From: Bretschneidera sinensis
Taxonomy: Eukaryota > Streptophyta > Magnoliopsida > Brassicales > Akaniaceae
Direction: 5' to 3'
Assembly: GCA_023935145.1 (NCBI GenBank)
Contig: CM043700.1
Span: 23,201,501 to 23,265,500 of the forward strand
DNA length: 64,000 bases
The number at the start of each line of letters is the position of its first letter. The stretch's first letter is position 1. A program made the position numbers and the translations under genes. This document shows positions 48,193 through 59,429 of this stretch, one piece after another. The notes under the pieces are model-generated. The model saw only the letters and a program-made list of their open reading frames with translations. It was not told the DNA's origin and did no database searches.

Positions 48193-50300
48193 TTCATGAG
48201 GAAAATGGGTCCCAACTCCTGAGATGTAAAAAAAAATACAATTAATGTCAAAACAAGTAATATTTGAAAAAACAAATACTAACATTAATATATGTCAGCG
48301 GGTCAACTTCTTTCCTAGACCTCTCATTCCAGCAAATCAGATGACCAAAAGGCAATCTTGATTGCACATCTTTCCCATCTCTTGAAACGGAAATAACAAA
48401 AAAACTCTGTATGTTAAAATAGCTAATTATACAAACTCTAAAGGGACCGACGAAACGCATTTAATCATTTAATGAAGCTTAAACTCAGTCCCAAAAAAAT
48501 TGATAATGATAGACCTAAGCATCAAATTACTCTCTCATATCTAAAAATCAAAATAGAAATAGAAGCATGATTAACATGTAATAAAACTCAAATTGTAGAT
48601 AGCGAGAGAAGTTCATTTCAGGAGAGGAAACAATTATGGATTTAAAAACTTCTCTCAATGATCATCTGCATGAACATGAAATTAAAAAAAAAATCAAAAA
48701 TATAAACACTAGTCAAATAAAACATTGAAACTAAAAAATTTAAAACAACAAAAACAGTATATTCTTTTTCGATAAGAAACCAAAAAAGTACATTCATGCT
48801 TTAATCATGGCTTGTTAAGGTTTTAGAGAGCTAAAATAGAAGAACAACATAAAGAGGAATCAAGGCACTTACCAGTTACTAGAGCATTCAAGTTTTTGGA
48901 AGAGAGAGAACGAGAGAGAGAGAGAGAGACTTGAAGAAATGGAGAAGAAGTAACCTTGTAAAAGGCAACGGAATTTGGAATAAGTATAAATATAATTTGC
49001 CCTATTTACTGCAGTGAACGAATTTTCTTTTCTAATCAAATTTCATTTCAACAAGAAGATATGAAAAATAGAGAGCACTTGTTAAAACGAGCTCCCCATC
49101 TAGCAGCATTATGGGCATCACTATTAATCCACCTACCAAGTTGGAGGCGGTTGTCATGGAATAAAAACTTTGTTATCAATCAGCAAGAGACTTACTTCCT
49201 AACCAGAAAACACTGAAAGCAATTAATTTCTCACTGAGGTAGGTTGAGCAAATTGGTTATGGTAGGAATGTGCAAATGGTTGGTTCGGACCAAACGGTTC
49301 AGTCTTGGGTACACCTGAAATTTTAGAGTAACCGAAGCCGACCCAAAATTGTTCTATAACCGAAAGCAACCAAACTAATCAGTTTTGGTTGCTGATCTCA
49401 GTTATGAGCTTGGGCTTTACAATTTGTCATTTTATTGGGCTCCAATTAAACCTTGCGTTTTTTGGGCCAAAATTTAGAGAATAATCGAGCCCAAGAGGTC
49501 AGAGAAGAAGGAGAAAAATGAATTGTACCCAGAAATGGAACCATTGACAAAGCTGCCTTAAACAAAAGTGCAAGAAACATGAGAACAAATAAACAGCCAC
49601 AAAGTAATAAGATATCAGAGTTCAAAACAAAATCAAGAACGAAAAGGAATAGTCCATCAGCAAGCATTACAACAGTAAGAGCAAAAAAATAGCCCACTGA
49701 AGTTGAAAACAAAAATAAGAATAACGCAACAGCAACAACAACAGCAACAGAAAAACTGAAACAAACCCAGTCAAATTAACCAATAAATAGAGACCAAAGA
49801 TTAGAGAACTAACCCTTTTGATGATTGCAGGTTGCCTCTTTGCTTGCTGTCCCGGATTTACTTTGCTGTCGTGCATGGATATAGAGGGAGTTACAAGTTA
49901 TAGAGGTAAAAAAAATAAAAATAAAAAGAATTACAGATGAAGTGAGAGAGAGAGAGAGAGAGAGAATCAAGACAGAGAGAGACTCCCGTTCGAAAACCTT
50001 TGAAATCTGGTTCAATAAGACTTCAATCGGTAAGGATGACAGAGCAAAGAGGCCTCTTTGATTTAGGGCTTTAGGGTTCCATTTGTGATTTTAGATCAAT
50101 GGGTGATTTAGAGAGGAGAGAGGGAACCAACAGAAGGAAGAAGCCAAGAAGGTGCAGTGAGCGTGATGATGAGGAGAAGAGGAAGAGGATTGGGATTTTT
50201 TAGCCTTCTGAGAGGAGAAAGTGTTTGAGAGTAGAGTGAATGAGGCTGTGACAGTGAGGCCAGATTGAGAAAGAGGGAAGAAATTGATTTAGACTAGGGT
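48193..50300. repeat. Direct segmental duplication, copy A (upstream of OSB)
   Basis: Blocks shared in order with copy B (53,588-55,240) include GAAAATGGGTCCC(A/G)ACTCCTG at 48,199, CTCAATGATCAT at 48,655, TTATCAATCAGCAAGAGA at 49,173, GTACCCAGAAA(T/G)GGAACC at 49,527, ATTGACAAAGCTGCCTTAAA at 49,543 and GCAGGTTGCCTCTTTGCTTG at 49,827, then the AGGGTTYC-containing end. The minus strand of the last third looks like a plant 5' leader (CT-rich, then ATGCACGACAGCAAAG and a possible GT donor). It may be the untranslated first exon of a gene reading toward OSB. Confidence 0.8.
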
Positions 50301-51579
50301 TTAGGTTTATATATTTATTCCATTATATAATTTATACTTTGAATTATAAGTAACTATTAATTTGGTTTTTCGATTATGGATTTTCCATGACCAAAACCCT
50401 AGTCTATTACATGACCTGAATCATTTGGACACAAAACACAAAATGTTTAATCAAATTGCAACTATTCGGGTCGGTTTTTCTGTTTTCACTGTTATTTGCA
50501 TACCCCTAAGTACATTCCAAGCCCAAATTTTAGTTCAATCTCCAAATAAAATGTCCAATATATTTATCCAACCCCCAAATAACTCAAATACTTAGGTCAA
50601 ATTTTATTTGTAATATTTAGGCCGATAAGTAACCCAAGAATTTATTCAAGCCCAAGAAGCCAAGATATACCAACTCACTAAAATGACAAAACCTTCAACA
50701 ATAGCACTTCTTTATTATTATGGCCTAGCAACACCAATATAAAAACATCTTCAAAAATCGGTCCCACCCCTTATAACGATCAAGCTCTACATCACAATTA
50801 GCATATATTTTCATCAACTACAAGCTAGCACTTCAGTTAAATCAATAAATAATTCTCAAATGGAAATGATCAACACCACATAATCTCAAACTCAAAATGT
50901 TTCATTAAAGCACTTCACCATCATATAGCAAGCCCCTCGGACAAACATTATGTGTCTCGCAAGTAATATAAACAAATTATCACACATAAACTCTGCAAGT
51001 AAAAAAGTACTTGGTTAAATAATAAGTGGAGCTAATAATCATGATACCAAGCTTAACATTGGAAAACCATGGAACCATTCTTTATATAATTATCTTATCA
51101 ATAATTAGTTAAACAATAAGTGGAGCTAATAGAAGTAAAGTTACATCTTTTTTATCATAACAAAACAAAGCAAACTCTTGTACCCAAAAAACAAAACAAA
51201 GCAAACTCCTAGAAATTGGCAAATAGTAAAAGTCAGTTCCTAGAGAATGCAAGTGTATCAGTGAAGAAAAAAATTTAGTTGGAAAGCTAAGCAACTCAAA
51301 GAAGTGTTAGAAAAAATTAACCAACTATCACCAGTAATCTCTGCAAGAGCACTGCCATTCCCTGAATCAATGGAAACGATTGTTCTCTCACAACAATTTC
51401 TCTCTCAAAAATGCCTGAAATAAACTTTTTTTATATAAGTAAAAATATTAAAAACGCACCAAGAGGGTGCAACCCATTTACAAAGATTTCCTATAGGAAA
51501 GAAACTCTACAAGCTCTAAAAGACCTATATCATTCACCAAAAATTCACTTTAAACCAAAAATTAAGGCATTGAACCAAC
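50301..51579. other. Spacer, no gene recognised
   Basis: AT-rich with no family-like frame. Contains direct copies of the word GTGGAGCTAATA at about 51,026 and 51,120. Nothing else is supported. Confidence 0.45.
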
Positions 51580-53504
51580 CTCCACACATACCTGATATAA
51601 ACTTTAAGGCACTATGACAATCTCCATAGATTCTAAGATTTTTTGTAATTCTTATGGGTACTCCAGAAGGGAGAGCTATAAGACCAAAGGCAAAGGCAAT
51701 CTTTTCACTGTGGTACCCAACTTCTGTTATTTTTTCTTCTTCTTCTAAATCATAGAGTGCAAACCTGGTGTCAGGTATGTAGCCAGCTGCCTCCATCTCT
51801 CTCCTTAGCTTAGCCAGCATTACCTGAATCTCTGAGTTCCTCTCATGTGAAGTATCCACTGCTTGGAAGTTGTGGACTCTGTTTTTTACAGTGATCCAGC
51901 TACAACCTGCACCCTTTTTGATCCCAACATCTTTCATCTTCTCTCTCACGAAGTTGGCTTCATCCCACCTCCCAGCAGCCACATATTTGAAAAGAGCACA
52001 TGGTTACCATTCTTTTGGGTCAAGTTTAAATAGGTTTTCCGCTGCTATAGTCCCATTCTGGCTTTTCATACACCCTACAAGCATTTAAAAGAGCCCCCCA
52101 AACCGAAATTGTTGGTCGAATTGGTATTTTCTCTATCAACTCATAGGCACGCTCTACCATCCCTGCTCACCCTAACATGTCCACAACACAAGCATAATGC
52201 TCGCCTCTGTTCAATCCCATACGTAACCCTCATTGACTCAAAGATCTCCATGCCATTTTCCACTGCCCCTGCCCTACTGCAAGCTGACAATATACACACT
52301 AATGTCACATAATTCGGTACCACCTCACAGCTCCCAGATGTTATTTCTTCAAATAATGCCATAGCCGTATCAGCCTGCCCTTGGTGTGAATATCCCCCTA
52401 TCATTGAATTCCAAGAAACCAAGTTCTTTTCAGGCATCTCATCAAATGCTCGCTCAGAATCCTCTATACTTCCACATTTTCCATAAATGTCAACAAGCGC
52501 ATTCCCAACAAAAATACTCTCTTCAACGCATGCCTTCACAGCAAGTGCATGAACTGACCTACCCAACTCATGCCCCCCATCCCCGCACAAGCACTAAGGA
52601 CACTCAAGACCATAAAACCCGTTGGCTTAATCCCTTCTTTCCTTGACCTTAAAAACGCCTTACAAGCTTTCTCTTCCTCATGATTCTGCATGTAAACCAC
52701 CACTGAGCACCAATAAACATCATTCCACATCCCCATTCCATTGAAAACCATCTCCGAACATTTAATCTCCTTACACTTTCCATAAAAATCAATCAACCCA
52801 TTGCACACTGACATATCCACATCAAACCCACTCCGATCACAAACCCGTGCAACTGCGTCCCAAGCTCCAAATAAAACCCATCTGCGCACGCGTTCAAAAA
52901 TACACAAAACGTTATCAAATTGGGTTCTCCACCCGCCTTTCGTAACTCAATAAAGGCATCAATCACATTCTTGGGCCTCTCATCAGTCACCACATTAGAA
53001 ATATAAGTGTTCCACATGACGATGTTTCTCGTAGGCATTTCATCGAACATCTTCCTAGCATCATCTTTGAGACCAGTTTTACAGTACATATCAAAGGCAC
53101 TGCACCCAACAAACGCATCCTATACCAAACCACATTTAATAGAAAGTGTGGAGCTGTTTTCTGGTGATGGGCAAGCAGAGAGAAGCTGAGGCCTTGAAGG
53201 GCAAGGGAAGGTGAAGTCATTGGGAAGGATGAGGCCGTGGCACATGCTGGAGAATTAGGTGAGGGCAGAGGTGACATTACCATTTTGGACAAAGCCTGAG
53301 ATTAGGGCAGTCCAAGAGACAACAGAGTGGGCAGGCGTGAGTCGGAGGAAGCTTGGAGTACATGTTGATGAGGTGGCTGGAAAGGAAGGAAGGGATAGGG
53401 GATTGAAGGGTCTTGATGATCTTGGCATAGACTGCTCGCCTGAGAAACGAGGAATGAGTGGATTTGACCAAGGATGCAAGCAAATTTGGAGTGACAAAGG
53501 GCAT
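51580..53504 (-). pseudogene. PPR-DYW protein of the LOI1/MEF11 type, frameshifted
   Basis: Family members are pentatricopeptide RNA-editing factors; Arabidopsis LOI1/MEF11 acts in mitochondria. The minus strand contains the protein nearly collinearly but scattered over three frames. The pieces are an N terminus near 53,500 (IIKTLQSPIPSFLSSHLINM), SVVSWTALISGFVQNGN, AFDMYCKTGLKDDARKMFDE, VHALAVKACVEESIFVGNAL, FDEMPEKNLVSWNSMIGGYS, AAGRWDEANFVREKMKDVGI, LYDLEEEEKITEVGYHSEKI and RITKNLRIYGDCHSALKF (near 51,600). The DYW-domain end, with its final zinc ligands and the DYW tripeptide, is missing. At least four frame changes and the lost tail mean it cannot make the family protein. No introns are visible, as is usual for PPR genes. 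Confidence 0.88.
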
Positions 53505-53587
53505 TTGTGATTACAATCATGGTTTGAATTGTTAGTGCCAAAAAATTTGAAGCATGAAGAAATTTACAAGAACATGTTGCGGCTTCA

Positions 53588-55240
53588 AAGGAAAATGGGT
53601 CCCGACTCCTGTGAATTAAAAAAAAAAAAGGTTAAAGAGAGAAGTACTTTTCAGGAGGCAGCTTGAGTTCATGAGCTAGGAGGAAACAACAGAGGATTTG
53701 AAAACTTTCCTCAATGATCATTAGGGAGGACAATTGTAGCCATACCCATCAGGTGCCCTCCAAACGTGATCTTATAGGGACGAGTATAAGTTTTAAAACC
53801 CGTCCAGTGCAGGAACGGTGACCGATGAAGGGGTACATGACCTGACGAATACTCTTTTATATTTATATATCTATAATTATAATAATGTATGTAAAATTGT
53901 ACAATTTGTGAATACTCAATACAAGCAGTAGGAGATATTTTTTACAATTGATAAATTGTAAATATTTCTTTGAATTGTATGTTTTTCTTTAAAATTATAT
54001 GTTTTCTTATGTTATTAACTTGAACATTAAACGGGCATAGATACCTGTTGGGTACCCGCATTAAAAGCGGAGACGGGATTGGTTTGAAAATCCAACTGGT
54101 TACGGGCAGGTAGGGGAAGAACACTTAAAGGCGGGTATGGAGGCCTGGAAAGGAGTTGCCATGGAATAAAAGCTTTGTTATCAATCAGCAAGAGATTTAC
54201 TTTATAACCAGAAAACACTGAAAACAAATAATTTTCAAAGACTGAAGTAGGTTGAGTAAATCGGTTGTGCCCCTGGGATAGAGCAAACGACCTATTCAGG
54301 TTTTGGGTATATCCGAAATTTTAATGGAACCGAAGCCGACAGGAATTTGTTCACTACCTGAAACAACCGAACTAACAGGGCATTACAATTCTCATTTTAT
54401 TGAGTTCCTATTGAACCTTGTACTTTTGGGGGCCAAAATTAAGAGAATAATGAAGGCCGTGAGGTGAAAGAAGAAGAAGAACGAATTGTACCCAGAAAGG
54501 GAACCATTGACAAAGCTGCCTTAAACAAAAATGCAAGAAATACGAGAACAAACACCCAGCCACAAAGGAACAAGAATATCAGAGTTAAAAAAATCAAGAA
54601 CTAAAAAGAATAGCCTATGCGCAAGCATTACAAACAAATAGCCCATCAAGGTTGAAAACAAGAACAATAACAAAGGCAACAGCAGTAAAATTGAAAGAAA
54701 CCCACATCAACTTAAGCAACAAATAGAGATTAAAGATTAGAGAACTAACGCTTTTAATGATTACAGGTTGCCTCTTTGCTTGCTGCTCCAAATTTACCTC
54801 TTTGCTTTGCTGCCGTGGATGACTAGACAGAGAGAACAGCCAAATTCGAGATTAAAAAATAAGAAATGGAAATAGATAGACAGAGGTAGAGATAAAGCTA
54901 GAGACCAAAACAAAGAGAGAAATAGAGAGATAGAGGCCGAGAAAAAGAGAGAGAGCCTCACCTTCGAAAACCTCTGATATATGGAGCAATAAGACGTCAA
55001 TCAGTGAGGATGACAGAGCGAATAGTCCAAGAGCTCAGCGAAGGGGACAGCTATTTGATTTCGGGATTTAGGGTTTCGTTTGTGATTTGAAATTAATTAT
55101 TTAGAGAGAACAGAGGGAACCAAAGCCAAGAAGGTGCACTGAGCGTAGTGATCACAGAGGAAAGGAAGAGGGTTTGCCAGTGTTGTTGAGCAAAAATTCT
55201 TTGCAAGAGTGGGGTCAGGCCGAGAAAATGACTTGAGAGT
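53588..55240. repeat. Direct segmental duplication, copy B (upstream of the PPR pseudogene)
   Basis: Collinear with copy A, about 5.2 kb away and in the same orientation. About 53,730-54,140 has no counterpart in A; it is rich in ACCC/GGGT words (CATACCCATCAGG, GGGTACCCGC, GGCGGGTATGG) and resembles a short DNA element inserted in this copy. Copy B has many small indels relative to A, so the duplication is not recent. Confidence 0.78.
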
Positions 55241-56634
55241 AGTTATTTTTGTTGAAGCAATTGGCAACTCAAAAAAACCTTCTTTACGCTCATTTTGTTT
55301 CATTTTAATATTTAAATTTATAATAATATTTTTAATCGTATTCTAAAATACACTTAATTTTAATTAAAAATATTATTATAAATTAAATAAATTCAGTAAC
55401 ACTATTTACAGAATTTTTAAATTTATATTTATTTCTATTAAAAAATTATATTTTCTTGATAATAATACATTTGATTAAGTTTAGAAGTTTGAAAATAAAA
55501 CTTCTAGATATTTTTAGTTAACGTTTTTTATTTGTAGTTATTAAAAAAGTATAATTTTAGTATTGTTACTGGTTAGTATTTGAATTTTAGATTATAATTA
55601 TGATTTGATGTTGATTAATACATTATCTTTATTATTTTATATTTGATTGATTATAGTTTTATTATAGTCTGTGTCTATAATTGATATATTTTTTTATAAA
55701 TATGTATCTTGACACGAATATATTTGAAAATATCATCAAAACCGAAATAGTACACCGAAACAAACTGCAACCGAAATATTTTATTTTAATAGTTAAAACA
55801 AAACGTTGTCCAACGCAAAATTTACAACTTTGATTTCAACATTGTTTATATACTTAAGTTTTATAGTTTATTATATATTATATATTTTTTATACTAAGGA
55901 TTTTTAATTTATTATATTATATTTAATATATTATTAATATTAATTAATTTTTTAATCGATTAAACAGTAAAAACGGTTAAAATAAATTTAATCGCAAACC
56001 GATCAATTAATCGATATATATTGTTTGATTAACCAATTTAATACCGATTTAATCGATTATCTGAACTATTTTACTTAAGCGATTCAAAACGGTTTGATTT
56101 AACTCTTCTCTTTATTGAATTATATAAGACTCAATAATTATGTTTTAAATCCATAAAAAAATTATATTTTTTAAATTATGCTTAAATGCATTCGTTACCT
56201 TCATCTTTGAACCTTCATCTTTGAGTAGTTGTAAGAGTAATCTCCCTTTGAGTAGTTGGACACCATTCGAAGATTAATTTGTTTCAGGTAAAGATATGAT
56301 GGGCGAATTTTATCCAAAGACTAGTCAGTAAAAAGTAGTAATTTTTTTGAGAATATTAAAAAATAATAAGAAAGACTAATATGATAATATGGTTTGTAAA
56401 ATAATTTTTGAAATGATTTATATTAAAATAATAATGCAGTTATAAATTGTTTATGTTAAGTAAATCATGTGAAAAAACAGTTAATGACTCTGTTTTTCTA
56501 ATGAAACTAGGAGATGAAATGTGATTTTATTGAATAAAAATGTAAATTTTATTATACTTTAAAGAAGATTTTAAGTTTTTGAAAACGTAACAAAAAACTA
56601 TTTCATTAACTCTATTAAATTGAATTACAATTTA
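55241..56634. other. Very AT-rich spacer with dispersed repeat copy 2
   Basis: No gene. Contains the repeat annotated at 55,681-55,830. At about 55,960-56,100 there is an ATCGATTAA/TTAATCGAT-rich, partly palindromic stretch that may belong to the same decayed element. Confidence 0.55.
55681..55830 (-). repeat. Dispersed repeat, copy 2 of 2
   Basis: Reverse complement of the repeat at about 95-245; see that entry for shared words. Divergence is moderate with several small indels. Confidence 0.7.
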
Positions 56635-57000
56635 ATGGAGTCCCATGAACTTGATTCTGACATACTTTTTGAGATATTATCTCGAGTACCATTTAATCAT
56701 TAGGGAGATGTAGGATTTTTAACAAAGAATGCAATAGTCTTACGTATATGTCAATATTCATGTGTCTTCGTTGCCAAAGAACACAAATTGTGTTAGGGTA
56801 TTTGTTCAAAACATGAAAAAATAACAAGTATGTTTCAACATTTGTGTCAATTAATAATTCAAAGCCTAAATTATCCCTTGATTTCTTACCTAGGTTTGTA
56901 AAGATTGAAGAGCGTGCGTGGATTTTCACTATTATATATGCGTTCATTATTTGGATCAACAACACAACCACAACATATTTTAGTTTTTAAACTTCAACTA
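56635..57000 (+). pseudogene. F-box pseudogene, copy 1
   Basis: Begins with an F-box start, MESHELDSDILFEILSRVPF, then TAG at 56,701-56,703. The DNA beyond the stop still aligns with copy 2, which starts 421 bp later, through words such as GGAGATGTAGGATTTTTAAC / GGAGCTGCAGACTTCTTAAC. Only about 360 bp remain; the rest of the gene is absent. Confidence 0.75.
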
Positions 57001-57055
57001 TTCTTTGTTACGTTGTTACAGTTTATCAACCTTGAGTTCTATCCTCGTTGTTCCA

Positions 57056-58118
57056 ATGGAGTACCGTAAGCTTGATTATGATATGATTTTTTAGATTTTA
57101 TCTCGAGTCATTGCAAACAATAGGGAGCTGCAGACTTCTTAACGAAAAAAGCAATAATCTCACGTACGAGTCAACTTTCATACGTTTTCGTTGCAAGAAA
57201 ACACAAACCGTGTCACGTTATTTTGTTCAGAGCATTAAAAGAAAAAAGTACGTCTCAACGTTCATGTCAATCAACAATCCACGTCTCGAGTGTAAACTAT
57301 CTCTTGGGTTTTTATATGGGAATGTAAAGATTGAGGTATGTGTGCCAAATCAAGACATCATGCTTTATGTAGATCAGAACCAATTGAAAATCAAAACCCC
57401 TATATATTATGTGTGTAAGCCTAGCAATAGTCAATGGCAAGTGATACCAAATTCAAAAAGTCGGTATTTCACCGTGAAAACTACGTGGTGCTCTGATCAA
57501 ACCTTTTATATTATAAAATTGTTAAGTTCTCACAATCGAAGCGTCGATATATGAGTAAGTTTAACAATACTTATACTCTTTTTTTATGTGAAAATTTTGA
57601 CTCAAACATTTGGGCATGGAAGAAATCAGAGGATGTAAACTTATCATATTATGAATTTTTAAGTTGTAAACCTACTATGTTTGCTGTGGTGAATTTCGTT
57701 GCATCACAACAAAAAGTAGTATATTTGCATTCTATCCCAATAAAGAAATGAAAGTGACTGGTTCGAGTACCAAGAGCTTGTGGAGTATGAAGGTAAACTT
57801 GCACTACTGGATGTGAGAAGAGATGATTGCATTGAATTATGGATCATGCAAGATTATAACCGAAGAGTGTAGAGTAAGAGACTGCCAATAAACATTGAAG
57901 ACGTAAAAAGAATGGATAATTTATCTTCTCTTCAATCTTTTTATGGTACTGATATTGCACTTTTGAGAGGGTTCTACGAGATTATATTTTACAAGTTTAA
58001 AAAGTAGGTGTTGAAGATGTGACACTTGAAAATCAAGATTTTGTTAAAGATATTTTTTCATTTTACTCATATTTGGAGTGTGCTAATTTGAAGGGTAATT
58101 TACGATCAGATCATAAAT
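57056..58118 (+). pseudogene. F-box pseudogene, copy 2 (F-box-associated domain type)
   Basis: The start (MEYRKLDYDMIF) meets TAG at 57,092-57,094. After a frame change come QTIGSCRLLNEKSNNLTYES (end of F-box), then a long open stretch to 57,554, then NIWAWKKSEDVNLSYYEFLS. Another shift leads to YQELVEYEGKLALLDVRRDD and YLECANLKGNLR. This order is that of plant F-box proteins with an associated beta-propeller-like domain. Several stops and shifts make it non-functional. Confidence 0.8.
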
Positions 58119-59240
58119 GATATTTGAATCGAATGTATCATACATTATCCGATGACATGAAAAGAGAGAAAAAATCTTATTATTGACATGTATTTAATGT
58201 CTTGTATCCAAACATTTTTCATTGATTCTGATCTAAATGAAAATTTTTCCGACCATTGGAATGAGTAACCACCGATATTTTTTGTATGCATACCAAAATA
58301 GTATTTCCCACTCTCCTCCTCAATCATTTCTTTAACACAGTCTCTCTAATACTTCTTCAAGTGTCAGATATCTTTTAATTTTAAGAAATCTCAATCATAT
58401 TTGGTTAACTTCTTTCAATTAGGAAAAAATTATTAAATAAATCAGATTTATCACGTGATTTTAAACCAAGCAAAAAAAAACTGCTGAGTACATATACAAA
58501 TCAATCTTAATTATGGTCTATGACTATGGTTATGTTTGGGTTTGTATTTGAAAATTTTGACTTAAACCAATTTAAGCTAATTTAAATATAAATCCGAACA
58601 TATTTTATGTTGATAGACTCTATTAATCTAAAAAATTCTACCAATTTAAATACCCAACTATTTAAATAAGCCTCTCAAAATATTTTGGATGAATTATCAT
58701 TTAACCACATGGTTCATTTGAGTTATCATAATTCTGAAAATAACTTTGTTCGAAATCGAGTGAAGTCGTGATTTGATATATTCTTGATATAATTATAAGC
58801 TATTTTACAAATTAAGCTTATAAGCTAGTTGACACATTCGGATATGTTTAAATTTAATAAAAGAAACTAATTTAGTCTACATATTTAGAGCCCAAAATTA
58901 CTCATTTTGTGCCAAATGTGCATGCTAACTAAACTAATGCAGGGACATGTTAGTGATTTGATACTCGAAGTGGTTGATTAAGGTTAATTAAATAAGAATA
59001 ATCTTAATAATATCGAAAAGAAAAAAAAATCAATTAAATAATTAGAAAACAGACAACAAATGACGAATGTGATTACTCCACTGTAAAAATTGAAAAGTAA
59101 ATATGTAATATTAAATACAATGTTTTTACTATTAACTTAAATTCTTTCAATTTTAAAACTTAATAAAATTATTTTATAATAAATTTTTTATGTGTTATAA
59201 ATTTACTTCATATTTTTTACTAGTCATCATCCTAAGAAAC
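58119..59240. other. AT-rich spacer, no gene recognised
   Basis: Strongly AT-rich. No open reading frame with family resemblance and no element boundary could be supported. Confidence 0.5.
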
Positions 59241-59429
59241 ATCGTGACGGCTAGAGGAGCCGCGGGAGACGCCAACGCTGTCTTTTGCGTCTCCCGAAAG
59301 ATCACTTTCCAAACACCACTTTTTATTTGCATGAGGCAATCAAAAGTATCAAAGCCCTATAATTGGCTCTTAGATTTCAGTATCTCTTCTTTGTAAAACC
59401 CAAAATCTCTCTCTAATTTTGGTCTGATC
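59241..59429 (+). promoter_or_regulatory. Promoter and leader of root-type FNR
   Basis: A GC-rich island at 59,245-59,300 breaks an otherwise AT-rich flank and carries a perfect 10-bp inverted repeat (CGGGAGACGC at 59,263-59,272; GCGTCTCCCG at 59,287-59,296). A TATAAT box-like word follows at 59,358-59,363. About 35 bp later CT-rich leader sequence leads to the start codon. The arrangement fits a core promoter; function is inferred from position. Confidence 0.5.

Noticed and set aside
48193..55240. An LTR retrotransposon with copies A and B as LTRs
   Set aside because: No TG...CA ends, primer-binding site, gag or pol is seen between them, and the inside is a PPR pseudogene.
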